Positions 27,677 through 36,797 are shown, counted from the first letter of the stretch. The stretch: 64,000 nt of DNA from Bythopirellula goksoeyrii (GCF_008065115.1 NZ_CP042913.1:2971827-3035826); one strand, 5' to 3'. Notes: generated by a model not told the origin, from the letters alone. Program-made: numbers and translations.

Positions 27677-28651
27677 CTATCCTTCTGAGTGCCGCTTCCC
27701 CTGCCAGGAATTCCGGTGGGTGAACTCCGCTTCGATGGCTCGCTTGACTGCCGGTTTATCGAGACACCACTCGGGGCCGATAAAGTAGTCCGGCGGGGCG
27801 TCGCCACTAATTCGTTCGACAACCATCGTAGGGGGCAGTAGTTCAAGGAAGTCGACGACCGTCTGCACGTAGTCGCCTTGACCCATTAGTTGGACCTCCC
27901 CTGCGGCCACTTGGTCGGCTAAGGGCGTGTTCTTCACGCAGTAGAGATTATGGATTTTCACCGCGTCGATGTTCACTCGCGCGAGTTCTCGGGCAGTGGC
28001 CAGCATGTCGTCGTGGGACTCTCCGGGAAGTCCGAGCATGACATGGGCACAAATCTCGAATCCGCGGCCCTTGCTTCTTTCGACGGCATCAAGAAACGAA
28101 TCGTGGTGGTGACCACGATTCATCCAATCGAGTGAGCGGTCGTGCATCGTCTGCATGCCATACTCCACGGAGAGATAAGTCCCACTGGCAAGTTCTTGAA
28201 GAAGCCCCAATACTTCATCGGGCACACAATCGCTACGCGTTCCGATAGCGAGGCCGACTACTTGGGGATGGCTGAGGGCGGCTTCATAAAGTGGGCGTAA
28301 CCGCTCGACGGGGGCATAGGTGTTGGTAGCGGGCTGAAAATAAGCGAGAAAGTGATCGCAACTCTTGTACCGATTTCGCATCCGGACAATGCTCTGGTCA
28401 ATTTGGCCGAGGATGTCTGCTCGTGGGAGCCGCCTGCTAGGGCTGAATGACCTATTATCGCAAAAGGTACAGCCTCCTTTGGCTACCGTGCCATCAACGT
28501 TAGGACAGGTAAATCCAGCGTCGAGGCTTACTTTCTGAACACGACATCGAAACCTTTTCTGGAGGGCGTGGTTATAGGAATAATATCGCAGGCCAGCATC
28601 GCGCCAGGATGGCCGTAAATCCCTATCCAGTAGCAGGTTAGTTGACTTCAC
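27677..28651 (-). CDS. TIGR01212-type radical SAM protein
   Basis: A 324-residue protein of the YhcC/TIGR01212 radical SAM family. Near residue 45 the sequence VSLDAGFTCPNVDGTVAKGGCTFC supplies three cysteines; in this family the first Cys is followed by a longer spacer than the usual CxxxCxxC, and the last two are CTFC. YLSVEYGMQTMHDRSLDWMNRGH and VMLGLPGESHDDM follow the radical SAM barrel order. The reaction is not established in general; tRNA or protein modification is suggested for relatives. It lies convergent to tRNA-Leu. Confidence 0.92.
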   Translation of the reverse strand: MKSTNLLLDRDLRPSWRDAGLRYYSYNHALQKRFRCRVQKVSLDAGFTCPNVDGTVAKGGCTFCDNRSFSPSRRLPRADILGQIDQSIVRMRNRYKSCDHFLAYFQPATNTYAPVERLRPLYEAALSHPQVVGLAIGTRSDCVPDEVLGLLQELASGTYLSVEYGMQTMHDRSLDWMNRGHHHDSFLDAVERSKGRGFEICAHVMLGLPGESHDDMLATARELARVNIDAVKIHNLYCVKNTPLADQVAAGEVQLMGQGDYVQTVVDFLELLPPTMVVERISGDAPPDYFIGPEWCLDKPAVKRAIEAEFTHRNSWQGKRHSEG

Positions 28652-28822
28652 GTGGTGATCTGCTTAAATTAGAGGAAGGCCAGAACCTAGTATTCAGATG
28701 GTTTTAGAAACTCGACGCGAGGGTTGGCGAAGTGGCTTTGCGCTCCGTCTTCCGGTCAATTAATCTCCCCCGTTAACGTTTATCATTGGGGCACGAATCA
28801 TTTTCCGCAAGAGTGTAATCTT

Positions 28823-29314
28823 ATGTATGGTGAATTAACTCCGCTCGGTGGCGGCGATCCAATACCTCTCTTGAAGAAACAGTTGTTGATCGGCCGCCGC
28901 GAAAGTTGTGACATCGTTCTCCGTTTTGCCAATGTCTCGGCTCACCACTGCCGGCTGGTGCTCAATGGCGGATATTGGTACATCCGCGACATGCAGAGCC
29001 GCAATGGCGTGAAAGTCAATGGCATACGCGTCCAAGAGAAACGTGTTGACCCGGGGGACAAGCTTTCGGTGGCGAAGCACGATTACGAACTCATTTACTC
29101 GCCAGCTGATCTGGGGGCCGTTGGTCCTCCACCCGCAGACGACTTGCCCAACGAGATCATGACCGAATCGTTGCTTTCCCGTGCTGGTTTGAAATCTTCG
29201 GATTCGAGAGAGAAGGCTCCGCAATACGCAGGCAAGAAGGCCGACGGATCATTCCGCCGATACGATGTCATGGACGATGATGAGCAACTCAAAATGCCGG
29301 ATCGACCGGTATGA
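28823..29314 (+). CDS. FHA-domain protein
   Basis: A 163-residue protein with one forkhead-associated domain at about residues 5-90: LIGRRESCDIVLRFANVSAHHCRL and YIRDMQSRNGVKVNGIRV hold the conserved GR, S-x-H and NG residues for phosphothreonine binding. The tail is charged and probably unstructured. Start at 28823 rather than 33 codons upstream because the domain begins right after it. A partner kinase is not adjacent. Confidence 0.9.
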   Translation: MYGELTPLGGGDPIPLLKKQLLIGRRESCDIVLRFANVSAHHCRLVLNGGYWYIRDMQSRNGVKVNGIRVQEKRVDPGDKLSVAKHDYELIYSPADLGAVGPPPADDLPNEIMTESLLSRAGLKSSDSREKAPQYAGKKADGSFRRYDVMDDDEQLKMPDRPV

Positions 29315-29346
29315 GCACTTTGCTCGCGAAAATCTATTTCCACTTC

Positions 29347-29380
29347 AACGCCCAGGGATTCCATTCCTTGGGCGTTTTTC
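29347..29380 (+). terminator. Terminator of the FHA gene
   Basis: AACGCCCA and TGGGCGTT arms, extended by GGGA/TCCT pairing, are followed by TTTTTC. It lies 32 bases after the FHA stop codon. Confidence 0.8.
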
Positions 29381-29406
29381 TTTCTGAATAAAATCTCTCT
29401 GTTGGC

Positions 29407-30534
29407 ATGGGCAAGAAAAAACAGCGCAAGGTTCGAGCTGATCTTAGAAAGAATCGCAATGTGCGCACTCGCAGCAACGATCTAACGCGTGAGTTTGCTA
29501 GCGATGAAGAGTCCGTGGCCGATCTTGCTTCTGGGCAAAGCGTGAGTGGCAAAGGAGACCTCACCCGCAAACGGACGGTGGCCGATGCTGAAATTGACGA
29601 AGAGGGACTCGTCTCGCCGGCAGTCGATACCTCGGTCTGTAGCGAAGGACGTGTGCTGCGAGTACAAGGGTTGGTGAGCATGGTGCAGTTTGCCGATGGC
29701 AACGTGCGGCAATGTGCGACCCGTCGCCTGCTCAAGACGCTCAGCACAGACCAGCGGCATGTGGTTGCAGCTGGGGATCGGGTTTGGGTGCGGCCTTCAG
29801 GTGCTGACGAAGGGATCATCGAACGGGTTGAACCTCGCAAGGGGGTGTTGAGCCGCAATAGTCGCGGTCGTCAACATGTGTTGGTGACAAACGTCGATCA
29901 ACTCCTGATCGTCACTAGCGCGGCCCAGCCGCGATTGAAACCGAATTTATTGGACCGATATCTGGTCACTGCCGAACGGGCCCAGATTGAGCCAGTCATC
30001 TGTATCAACAAGGTGGATCTGATCGATCGGGGTGAGTTGCAACCGCTGATCGGCGTCTACAGCCAACTCGGCTACCGGGTGCTCCAAGTTTCAGCCACGG
30101 AGGGTTGGGGAATGACCGAATTTCGCTCCATTCTTAAAGGCCGCTCGTCGGTTTTGACAGGCCAGAGTGGCGTCGGAAAATCAAGCTTGCTCAACATCAT
30201 CGACCCAGAGTTGGCACTCCGGGTGCAACAGGTCAGCGCCGAATCGGAGAAAGGCAAACACACAACAACCACCTCCGAATTGATTCCCCTTTCGATGGGT
30301 GGGTTTGTGATAGACACCCCAGGAATCCGACAGTTTCGCCTGTGGGATGTCGTCCCCGAAGAAGTGGCGGGCTTCTTTCGCGATCTGCGACCGTACGTCA
30401 GCCACTGTCGCTACCCCGATTGCACGCACACCCACGAGGAACCCTGCGCCGTAAAAGACGCCGTTGCCGAAGGCGCGATTGATTTCCGCCGCTACGAGAG
30501 CTACTTGCAAATTCACGCAGGGGACGACGCTTAA
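29407..30534 (+). CDS. rsgA: Ribosome small-subunit GTPase RsgA
   Basis: A 375-residue circularly permuted GTPase. A long charged N-terminal extension (about 80 residues, with KKKQRKVRADLRKNR) precedes the OB-fold. The GTPase motifs appear in the RsgA order: CINKVDLID (G4), TGQSGVGKSSLLN (G1) and VIDTPGIRQF (G3). The C-terminal zinc site is HCRYPDCTHTHEEPC. It helps mature the 30S subunit and checks the decoding site. The extension is longer than in E. coli RsgA and may be a lineage feature. Confidence 0.96.
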   Translation: MGKKKQRKVRADLRKNRNVRTRSNDLTREFASDEESVADLASGQSVSGKGDLTRKRTVADAEIDEEGLVSPAVDTSVCSEGRVLRVQGLVSMVQFADGNVRQCATRRLLKTLSTDQRHVVAAGDRVWVRPSGADEGIIERVEPRKGVLSRNSRGRQHVLVTNVDQLLIVTSAAQPRLKPNLLDRYLVTAERAQIEPVICINKVDLIDRGELQPLIGVYSQLGYRVLQVSATEGWGMTEFRSILKGRSSVLTGQSGVGKSSLLNIIDPELALRVQQVSAESEKGKHTTTTSELIPLSMGGFVIDTPGIRQFRLWDVVPEEVAGFFRDLRPYVSHCRYPDCTHTHEEPCAVKDAVAEGAIDFRRYESYLQIHAGDDA

Positions 30535-30564
30535 GAAACAGGACCAGGAGTGCGAATTATGTTC

Positions 30565-30926
30565 TTACCCTTGTTTCTGGGAAGCAACCTGTTGCAAGAA
30601 AGCCTCGATCAAAGCATCCTGTTCTTCGTTTGACCGAAGCAGTGCGTTCTTCTTCACTACCAAATCATGCAAGCGATTGTGCATATCGACATGCTCTTGG
30701 AGTACATTAAAGACACCAAGACTGCACTCAACCGGGCATCCATCAAAAATCCACACTTCCCGCCTAGAAAGCTTTTTTAGAAAGTGAGGACTCGCAGCGC
30801 CTAGCCGGATAGGAACGACATCTCGTCGATGCCGCGACGGTCCAGTTCCCGTGCCAACTATTCGGCTTCTTGGCCGGCATTGGAACATCCCGAGCAGGCA
30901 AACAGCAAAGGAATTTGCTGCGACAT
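30565..30926 (-). pseudogene. Decayed DGC-domain (putative zinc-binding) protein gene in the NO operon
   Basis: The frame starting at ATG 30926 reads MSQQIPLLFACSGCSNAGQE, the usual start of DGC-domain proteins (CSGCSN), but has TAG at codon 23 (30858-30860). Past it the same frame continues as LARELDRRGIDEMSFLSG until about 30805, where a one-base loss shifts the frame. The next frame carries GAASPHFLKKL and the diagnostic WIFDGCPVECSLGVFN, then ends at 30565. Two lesions make this a pseudogene rather than a recoded stop. It begins five bases after the ric stop, so it was part of the operon. Confidence 0.85.
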
Positions 30927-30931
30927 TGAGT

Positions 30932-31669
30932 TTACTTTGCAGCAACAGCTCGCGATTCTTCCAATTCAATCGCTCTAGGAAACAAGACATTGTTTTCTTT
31001 GTGGATATGCTGGTGCATGTCGAGCTCCAATTCACGTAGTCCATCGAGCATCGCCCGATAGGTATTGCAGGCACCCTTGGGGACGGCATACTCTTGTGTC
31101 AATTCGCGGATCTGAGCTAGCCCATCCCCCGCGTTATCGTGCTCCTGTTCCATCGCACGAATCGGATTGGCGACAGTGCCGAACACGAACGAGGGGTTCT
31201 CTTGCGATTGTTCGAGCTGACGAATGGCAGGGAACAGCACCATCTCTTCCTTGAACATATGTGGCTCAAGCTCTTGATGCAGATTGGTGAAAACTTGTTG
31301 GATCTGTGGCAACTCTTCATGGGTTGCCCCATGCGCATTCACCACCTTGGCGATCAAACCATTCAAACGGGGCAATTCAGTCTTGAGATAGGCATGATGC
31401 GTTTGCTCAATGTGGTCAGATAGGTCGGAGAGTGAAGCGGTGAGCCAGTCTTGTGTTGTATCGTCGATCTGGTGGATGACTTGCTCGATTTTCTCCAGGA
31501 CCTGATGAGGGTCGAGCTTTCGATCCAAGCAGGCCTGTGCCAGTGGTTTACCGCCACCACAGCAGTAGTCGATATTGAGTGACTCGAAGACCCGCGAAGT
31601 TTGAGGATGCTGGGCAACCCAGCTACCGACGGATGAACTTAGATTTGTTTGTGTCAAGGAGAGCTCCAT
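30932..31669 (-). CDS. ric: Iron-sulfur cluster repair di-iron protein (Ric/ScdA/YtfE)
   Basis: A 245-residue protein. Residues about 10-75 are the ScdA-N domain with NIDYCCGGGKPLAQA. The rest is a hemerythrin-like four-helix bundle with repeated His/Glu metal ligands (EQTHHAY, HEELPQI, LEPHMFKEEMVLFP, EQEHDNAG, DMHQHIHKENNVLFPR). These proteins repair Fe-S clusters damaged by nitric oxide. The start has AGGAGAG upstream, and the gene lies seven bases after the NO-reductase stop. A broken DGC-domain gene follows. Confidence 0.96.
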   Translation of the reverse strand: MELSLTQTNLSSSVGSWVAQHPQTSRVFESLNIDYCCGGGKPLAQACLDRKLDPHQVLEKIEQVIHQIDDTTQDWLTASLSDLSDHIEQTHHAYLKTELPRLNGLIAKVVNAHGATHEELPQIQQVFTNLHQELEPHMFKEEMVLFPAIRQLEQSQENPSFVFGTVANPIRAMEQEHDNAGDGLAQIRELTQEYAVPKGACNTYRAMLDGLRELELDMHQHIHKENNVLFPRAIELEESRAVAAK

Positions 31670-31676
31670 TTCAAAT

Positions 31677-33923
31677 TCAGGAAGGATTGGAAGTAGATTG
31701 GAGTTGTTGTTTGCGAAATGAATGTCCTGTTTTCAAACCTGCCACAAAAACAACGAGCGCAACGGCACCAAGGAAGAATAAGGTGTCGCCTGGAACACGC
31801 ATCCAGCGAAGGTTCTGCATCAATGGCGATTGCATGAAATCGGAGCTACGGGCATACCAATAGCCATGCTCAACCGATGCTGAAGTCTGCATCAGGCCTA
31901 CCGGAAGCAGGCTTAAGACGCACATTGCCATGAGCCCACCATTCAAAGCCCAAAAGGAGAACCGCAGCAATCCTTCTTTCCACTCAACTCCTGGGATCAG
32001 AACCCGCAGGCAGATAAGCATTAGGCCGATGCCCAGCATCCCGTAAACGCCAAAAAGTGCGGCGTGCCCGTGGAGCGGAGTCGTGTTCAGCCCTTGCATG
32101 TAATAGAGGGCAATCGGCGGATTGATCATAAAACCAAATAATCCAGCACCGATCATGTTCCAGAAGGCTACCGAGATGAAAAAGTAGATGGGCCACTTGT
32201 AGTGACGCACCCACTGCGTGGTTTTTGATCTACGCAAGTCCTCCGTCGCGTCGAAGCCGACGAGGACCAACGGAACGACTTCCAATGCACTAAAGACCGA
32301 TCCCCAGGCGAGCGCTACGGTCGGTGTTCCCGAAAAATACAAGTGATGGCAAGTTCCAATGATGCCGCCCGAGAGGAAGATCGTTGCTGACAACAAAGCC
32401 GCTGCCGCCGCAATGCCTGGACGGATAAGATTTAATCGCATGAAAATGAATGCAATGACGGTTGTAGCAAAGACCTCAAAGAAGCCTTCCACCCAGAGAT
32501 GGACTACCCACCACCTCCAATACTCGACTATCGAGAGGTGAGTGTGCTGACCCCATGTTAACCCTGCCCCATAGAACAAGGCGATGGCCGTGGTGGAAAC
32601 TGCCAACAGAGCGACAAGCTGCTTTTGCTCGCCCTCTTTTCGCAGGGCGGGAAGAAGTACTCGAATCATCAGGAAAAGCCATAATAGCAGCCCAGCAAAT
32701 AGCGCGAGTTGCCACACACGTCCCAAGTCCACATACTCGTATCCCTGGTGACCAAAATAGAAGGACATGGTGTCGCTCAACTTGTTTTGGACGCTCAACC
32801 ATTCTCCAGCCAATGAGCCGGCAACGACAAGCAACAATGCCAGGAACAGGATGTTGACGCCTAATCGCTGCCCCTTGGGTTCTTGTTCACTTACCAGGGG
32901 GCCGATGAATAGCCCGGCTGCCAGCCAGGCGGTGGCGATCCAGAACAAGCCGATCTGAATATGCCAAGTTCGTGTGACACTGTACGGAAGCCATTCCGAG
33001 AGAGGAAACCCGTAGAATCCATCACCTTCTACTCCATAATGTGCAGTGACTACCCCCAGCAACATCTGCAGCAGAATCATGGCCGAGACGACCCAGAAAT
33101 ATTTGATCGTCGCCTGTTGGGATGGAGTGGCTTCCCATTGACCAAGTGGGTCCGTCTCTGGTGCCAGCGGTTCTTCCTCATCACTACGACGAGACGCATA
33201 CCACCACGCCATGGCGGAGATTCCTGCCAGTAACATGATGATGCTCACTCCAGTCCACACTACGGCGTCACCCGTTGCTCGATTCCCTACCAGAGGCTCA
33301 TAGGGCCAATTGTTCGTGTAAGTAACGTGGTCGCCAGGGCGGTTGGTCGACGCTGCCCAGGAGGTCCAGAAAAAGAATGCCGATAGCTGTTTGAGTCGTT
33401 CTGGATCGGTAACGGCACCCGCATGGATGGCGTAGTCCGAATTGCCCTTGGAGAATACTTCCGAGTAGTGCTCCAAGTTTGACTGAAACGCTTCGGCCCG
33501 AATCGGGTCAACCGTGATCGTCCCGGTTGAGGGATCGTACGAGTTGGTTCGCATGCTTTCTGCCAACCGCCCGCTCAGTTGTGCCTGTTGTTCTCCGTCG
33601 AGTTCCGCGAAATCTGACTTAAAATCATCTTGCGCCCAATGATCGAGGATGAAGACTGCCTCACGGTGCAGCCAATCGGCCGTCCAGTCGGGGGCGACAT
33701 AGCTTCCGTGGCCCCAGACCGAACCGACTTCCATTCCTCCGAGCGATTGCCATACGTTTTGCCCTGCTTGAATCTCGCCTTTATCGATGGCGATTTGGCC
33801 CTCAGTCGTCACGACTTGATCTATCAGCGGTGGGACCTCTTGATAAATGCGGACGCCAATCCATCCGAGTACCGCAAAGGAGACCACCATTACCAAGCCA
33901 AAAAAGAGCCAAAGTTGTTTCAT
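31677..33923 (-). CDS. norZ: Quinol-dependent nitric oxide reductase (qNOR)
   Basis: A 748-residue single-chain NO reductase. The N-terminal part (about residues 1-230) holds a membrane anchor and the periplasmic domain with AGQNVWQSLGGMEVGSVWGHG. About 12 further membrane helices follow, with the haem-copper-oxidase-type His and Glu residues in ARTWHIQIGLFW, HTHLSIVEYWRWWVVHLWVEGFFEVF (metal ligands and Glu), GTCHHLYFSG and LHGHAALFGVYG. It reduces NO to N2O with electrons from quinol, here as detoxification. Divergent from an Rrf2 regulator and co-directional with ric. Confidence 0.97.
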   Translation of the reverse strand: MKQLWLFFGLVMVVSFAVLGWIGVRIYQEVPPLIDQVVTTEGQIAIDKGEIQAGQNVWQSLGGMEVGSVWGHGSYVAPDWTADWLHREAVFILDHWAQDDFKSDFAELDGEQQAQLSGRLAESMRTNSYDPSTGTITVDPIRAEAFQSNLEHYSEVFSKGNSDYAIHAGAVTDPERLKQLSAFFFWTSWAASTNRPGDHVTYTNNWPYEPLVGNRATGDAVVWTGVSIIMLLAGISAMAWWYASRRSDEEEPLAPETDPLGQWEATPSQQATIKYFWVVSAMILLQMLLGVVTAHYGVEGDGFYGFPLSEWLPYSVTRTWHIQIGLFWIATAWLAAGLFIGPLVSEQEPKGQRLGVNILFLALLLVVAGSLAGEWLSVQNKLSDTMSFYFGHQGYEYVDLGRVWQLALFAGLLLWLFLMIRVLLPALRKEGEQKQLVALLAVSTTAIALFYGAGLTWGQHTHLSIVEYWRWWVVHLWVEGFFEVFATTVIAFIFMRLNLIRPGIAAAAALLSATIFLSGGIIGTCHHLYFSGTPTVALAWGSVFSALEVVPLVLVGFDATEDLRRSKTTQWVRHYKWPIYFFISVAFWNMIGAGLFGFMINPPIALYYMQGLNTTPLHGHAALFGVYGMLGIGLMLICLRVLIPGVEWKEGLLRFSFWALNGGLMAMCVLSLLPVGLMQTSASVEHGYWYARSSDFMQSPLMQNLRWMRVPGDTLFFLGAVALVVFVAGLKTGHSFRKQQLQSTSNPS

Positions 33924-33976
33924 GACGAACCTCGTAAAACCTTATAACCAAACGACTTATCGCATCCGATAAATAA

Positions 33977-33992
33977 TATATGTCTACATATA
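33977..33992. promoter_or_regulatory. Palindrome between norZ and the Rrf2 regulator
   Basis: TATATGT-CT-ACATATA is a perfect 7-2-7 inverted repeat in the 133-bp intergenic region, near the middle of the divergent promoters. Rrf2-family NsrR regulators bind A/T-rich palindromes of this kind; this is the probable operator. Binding is inference. Confidence 0.65.
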
Positions 33993-34056
33993 GAATAGTC
34001 TTACGACTTGAATTCTTTATGTCAAGGTGTAGTATTGGAGTGGAGGTAAAAATATC

Positions 34057-34479
34057 ATGTTGCCAAAAACTGCCGAGTATGCACTTCGTGCTACTGTCTG
34101 GTTGGCCCGTACCCCGGAGAGTGCTGAGTCAGCCGACCATTTGGCCGAGGCGATTCAGGTTCCTCGGCGCTACCTCCACAAAGTATTGCAAGACTTGGTG
34201 AAAGCCGGATTTGTGCGATCCCAGTCGGGTCCCGGGGGAGGATATAAGCTGGATTGCGATCCTAGCAAAATCAGTATTCTGGACGTGGTCAACGCAGTTG
34301 GAACTATTCAGCGGATCGAAAGCTGCCCGCTTGGCTTGGAGTCCCACACAAGTCTCTGCCCATTGCACCGCGAGTTGGATAATGCGTATGCCACTGTGGA
34401 AGCAGCGTTTTCTCGAGTAACAGTTGCAGCATTGCTCGACAATTCAAGCAACATCCCACCTCTTTGCGAATGCTCATAG
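34057..34479 (+). CDS. Rrf2-family transcription regulator, NsrR-like
   Basis: A 140-residue Rrf2 winged-helix protein. It has KTAEYALRATVWLA at the start and a helix-turn-helix (ADHLAEAIQVPRRYLHKVLQDLVKAGFV) and wing GPGGGYKL. CPLGLESHTSLCPLH near residue 93 plus a third Cys pair in the last residues (LCECS) could carry the [4Fe-4S] or [2Fe-2S] cluster of NsrR-type NO sensors. GGAGG precedes the ATG. Divergence from norZ-ric supports NO-responsive repression. Confidence 0.93.
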   Translation: MLPKTAEYALRATVWLARTPESAESADHLAEAIQVPRRYLHKVLQDLVKAGFVRSQSGPGGGYKLDCDPSKISILDVVNAVGTIQRIESCPLGLESHTSLCPLHRELDNAYATVEAAFSRVTVAALLDNSSNIPPLCECS

Positions 34480-34493
34480 CCGAGGGGGGCAGC

Positions 34494-35555
34494 TTACCGC
34501 GGAATAAAACAAGTGTCTGCCGTCAGCTTGTGGGCGAAAGTCGCCAGCAAGTCGGCACACGCATCCAGGTCGTCCAAGGCAACCGTTTCCACAGCACTGT
34601 GCATGTAGCGATTGGGGACACTCACCAAACCTGCCGCGACACCAGCTCGGGTAAGCTGAATCTTGTTGGCGTCAGTGCCAGTGCCGCGGCCACTGGCTGC
34701 CCATTGGCAGGGGATATCGCCATAATCGGCTGCCTCGCGAAGACGGTCTACGACCACTGGGTTCATATTCGGACCCCGATAGATCACGGGCCCTCCGCCG
34801 AGCTTAACATCCCCCTCTTGAGTCTTGTCGATGGTGGGGCAATCGGTCGCATGGGTAACATCGACCGCAATTCCAACTTGGGGATTTACTCCATAGGCAC
34901 TCGTGTGGGCACCGCGGAGGCCGATCTCTTCTTGTACTGTCGAGACAGCGAACAGGGCCACTTCGAGTCCGCGCTTCTTTGCTCTACGCAAAGCCTCCAT
35001 ACAAACCCACAGACCAGTTTTATCGTCCATACCAGGAGAGTTGGCCAAACCGTTGCGCATTTCTTGGTACCCAAGTTCCAGCGTAACGGGATCGCCGATC
35101 TTGATGATCTCTGCGGCTTCTTCTTTGGATTTGGCACCGATGTCGAGCCACATGTCTTTGGTTTTGACTACCTGCTTGCGTTCCTCTTGATCGAGCAAGT
35201 GAATGGCCTTTCGCGAGATGAGCGCCGGAATGGGACCGGAGTCCGCGTGGACCGTCATCCGCTGGCCGATCAACTGTTGGGGATCCCAACCACCAATTGT
35301 GTTGGTGTAGATAAATCCCTGATCATTAATATGTGTGACCAAGAGACCAATCTGGTCGGCATGACCGGCGAACATCACTCGCAGAGGAGCGTCTACATTG
35401 CAGCCTGCAATCACATTGCCATGCAGATCCGTTGTCACTTCATCGGCAAATTCCTCAGCATAGTTGCGGACAAGGCGTTGAACAGGTTGTTCGTAACCAG
35501 AGGGACTGGGGGTTTCCAAAATGGACTGAAAAAACTTTTTGGCTGAAGCTTCCAT
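34494..35555 (-). CDS. M42 family aminopeptidase
   Basis: A 353-residue metallopeptidase of the glutamyl aminopeptidase/deblocking aminopeptidase class. Visible are the LETPSPSGYEQPVQ start, the metal ligand motif MFAGHADQIG, SPGMDDKTGLW (bridging Asp), STVQEEIGLRGA (catalytic and metal Glu) and GRGTGTDAN near the end. It trims N-terminal residues from peptides with two metal ions. ATG at 35555 is preferred to the adjacent TTG. Convergent with the NsrR-like gene. Confidence 0.95.
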   Translation of the reverse strand: MEASAKKFFQSILETPSPSGYEQPVQRLVRNYAEEFADEVTTDLHGNVIAGCNVDAPLRVMFAGHADQIGLLVTHINDQGFIYTNTIGGWDPQQLIGQRMTVHADSGPIPALISRKAIHLLDQEERKQVVKTKDMWLDIGAKSKEEAAEIIKIGDPVTLELGYQEMRNGLANSPGMDDKTGLWVCMEALRRAKKRGLEVALFAVSTVQEEIGLRGAHTSAYGVNPQVGIAVDVTHATDCPTIDKTQEGDVKLGGGPVIYRGPNMNPVVVDRLREAADYGDIPCQWAASGRGTGTDANKIQLTRAGVAAGLVSVPNRYMHSAVETVALDDLDACADLLATFAHKLTADTCFIPR

Positions 35556-35607
35556 CAAATATCCCGTTCTGAATAACTGTTTGAATTTGTTAGGTGATTG
35601 GTATTAG

Positions 35608-36009
35608 TTACTTACGAGGAGGCCACTCGCCGAGTTCTAGTAAGTTGCCATCCGGATCTCGGAAAAACAACTGCCGGTAGCCATAGTCTGGCAGTTTCTT
35701 TTCTACGAAATCAATTCCGAATTGCTCGAGTACTGCGATGGCACCGTCGATGTTCTGGCAACTGATGGCGAAATGAGGATTGAGAGTATTCATTCCCTCG
35801 CTACTGGCTTGATGATCCGCGCGGTGAATCAAGTGAAGCATGACTCCAACATCCTCATGCACCAACCAGCGACCGTCGAACGAAAACGAAGGGCGTGCTA
35901 TAGCGTGAAACCCCAGTACTTCGCAATAAAACCGCTCCCCCCGCGCAGGATCGGTCGTCAGCAATGCCAGGTGGTCCATGGGGGCAAGTTGGATCGAGTT
36001 CGCTGTCAT
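35608..36009 (-). CDS. Glyoxalase/VOC-family protein
   Basis: A 133-residue vicinal-oxygen-chelate domain: DHLALLTTDPARGERFYCEVLGF, LHLIHRADHQ, and FRDPDGNLLELGEW with the metal-binding Glu. The best match by shape is a bleomycin-resistance/glyoxalase-type protein, but the substrate cannot be told. Monocistronic. Confidence 0.92.
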   Translation of the reverse strand: MTANSIQLAPMDHLALLTTDPARGERFYCEVLGFHAIARPSFSFDGRWLVHEDVGVMLHLIHRADHQASSEGMNTLNPHFAISCQNIDGAIAVLEQFGIDFVEKKLPDYGYRQLFFRDPDGNLLELGEWPPRK

Positions 36010-36215
36010 CTCGTGCTTTCGAGGGCGGCATCATTGCCAGAATTGCTAGCAAGATCTTGGTAATATTTGATGATTTTAACGATTTTCTGGCCAACCGCGA
36101 GTCACCCTGCCGATAAACCACGACGAATATCCTCTTGTTTCCTGCCCGGTTCGATCAATTGGGGGGACTTGAGAGCTTGCAGATTCAAACACGCAATTGT
36201 TGGAGCACTGATAAC

Positions 36216-36797
36216 ATGTCCCCACGAAATCTTCTCTGTCTGGTTTTTGCGGTTGCCTGTGCCTGCCAAGTTGGCTGTTGTGGGTGCCTGAGTGGGGCGC
36301 GTTGTGGAAGTTGCTGCGATCCATGCTGCGGGGTGCCTGAGGCTTCGTGTGCATGTCCCAGTTGCGGCTGTGCTGATAGCTGCTGCGATTGTGTAAGCTG
36401 CGGTGTGGCCGATCCCGGCTGTTGCTGTCCGGAGCCTGCTTGCTGCTGTCCCGAACCAAGTTGCGCTTGCGATGCCTCCTGCGGCGTACCTTGCGGATGT
36501 GGCACGCCAGTGTGTGGGTCTTGCTATCCCAATCAAAGACTCTGCGATTGTCCGCTCCTGATGCGCCTACGGAATTTCTTTTGTGGTTGTTCCCCATGCT
36601 GTGGGTGTGATAACCAGGCCTATTACGGAGATTGGCAATCCAATCCCTCGAGCACCTGTGAAACCTGCAACCAATACGGCAGCTACAATGGACCCCAGGG
36701 TGGTCCTACATTAGCGAGACGGCCTCCCGTGAAACGAGGACGCAATGTGGCTGACGAGATTCGCTTTGCTGATTCGCAGGAAACGACCTATCGCTAA
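36216..36797 (+). CDS. Very Cys-rich lipoprotein
   Basis: A 193-residue protein from ATG at 36216. Its signal sequence ends at a lipobox-like Cys (ACACQVGC). Between residues about 17 and 130 it holds some 40 cysteines in short CC, CxC and CxxC spacings (CGSCCDPCC, CCCPEPACCC, CGCGTPVCGSC). The last 60 residues are ordinary polar sequence. The pattern recalls Cys-rich surface or metal-binding proteins known from planctomycetes, whose covering layers contain disulfide-linked protein. Family unknown; function not claimed. Confidence 0.75.
   Translation: MSPRNLLCLVFAVACACQVGCCGCLSGARCGSCCDPCCGVPEASCACPSCGCADSCCDCVSCGVADPGCCCPEPACCCPEPSCACDASCGVPCGCGTPVCGSCYPNQRLCDCPLLMRLRNFFCGCSPCCGCDNQAYYGDWQSNPSSTCETCNQYGSYNGPQGGPTLARRPPVKRGRNVADEIRFADSQETTYR

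Noticed and set aside
30858-30860. TAG in the DGC gene as a recoded amino acid
   Set aside because: A second lesion (frameshift near 30805) is present, and no pyrrolysine or suppressor system is seen; decay is the simpler reading.
30565-31089. 174-codon minus-strand frame over ric and the DGC gene
   Set aside because: Only its last third is real (the shifted DGC part); the front is out of frame with ric and the first part of the DGC gene.
34464-35546. 360-codon plus-strand frame over the M42 peptidase
   Set aside because: The minus strand carries all metal ligands of an M42 peptidase; the plus frame is its mirror.
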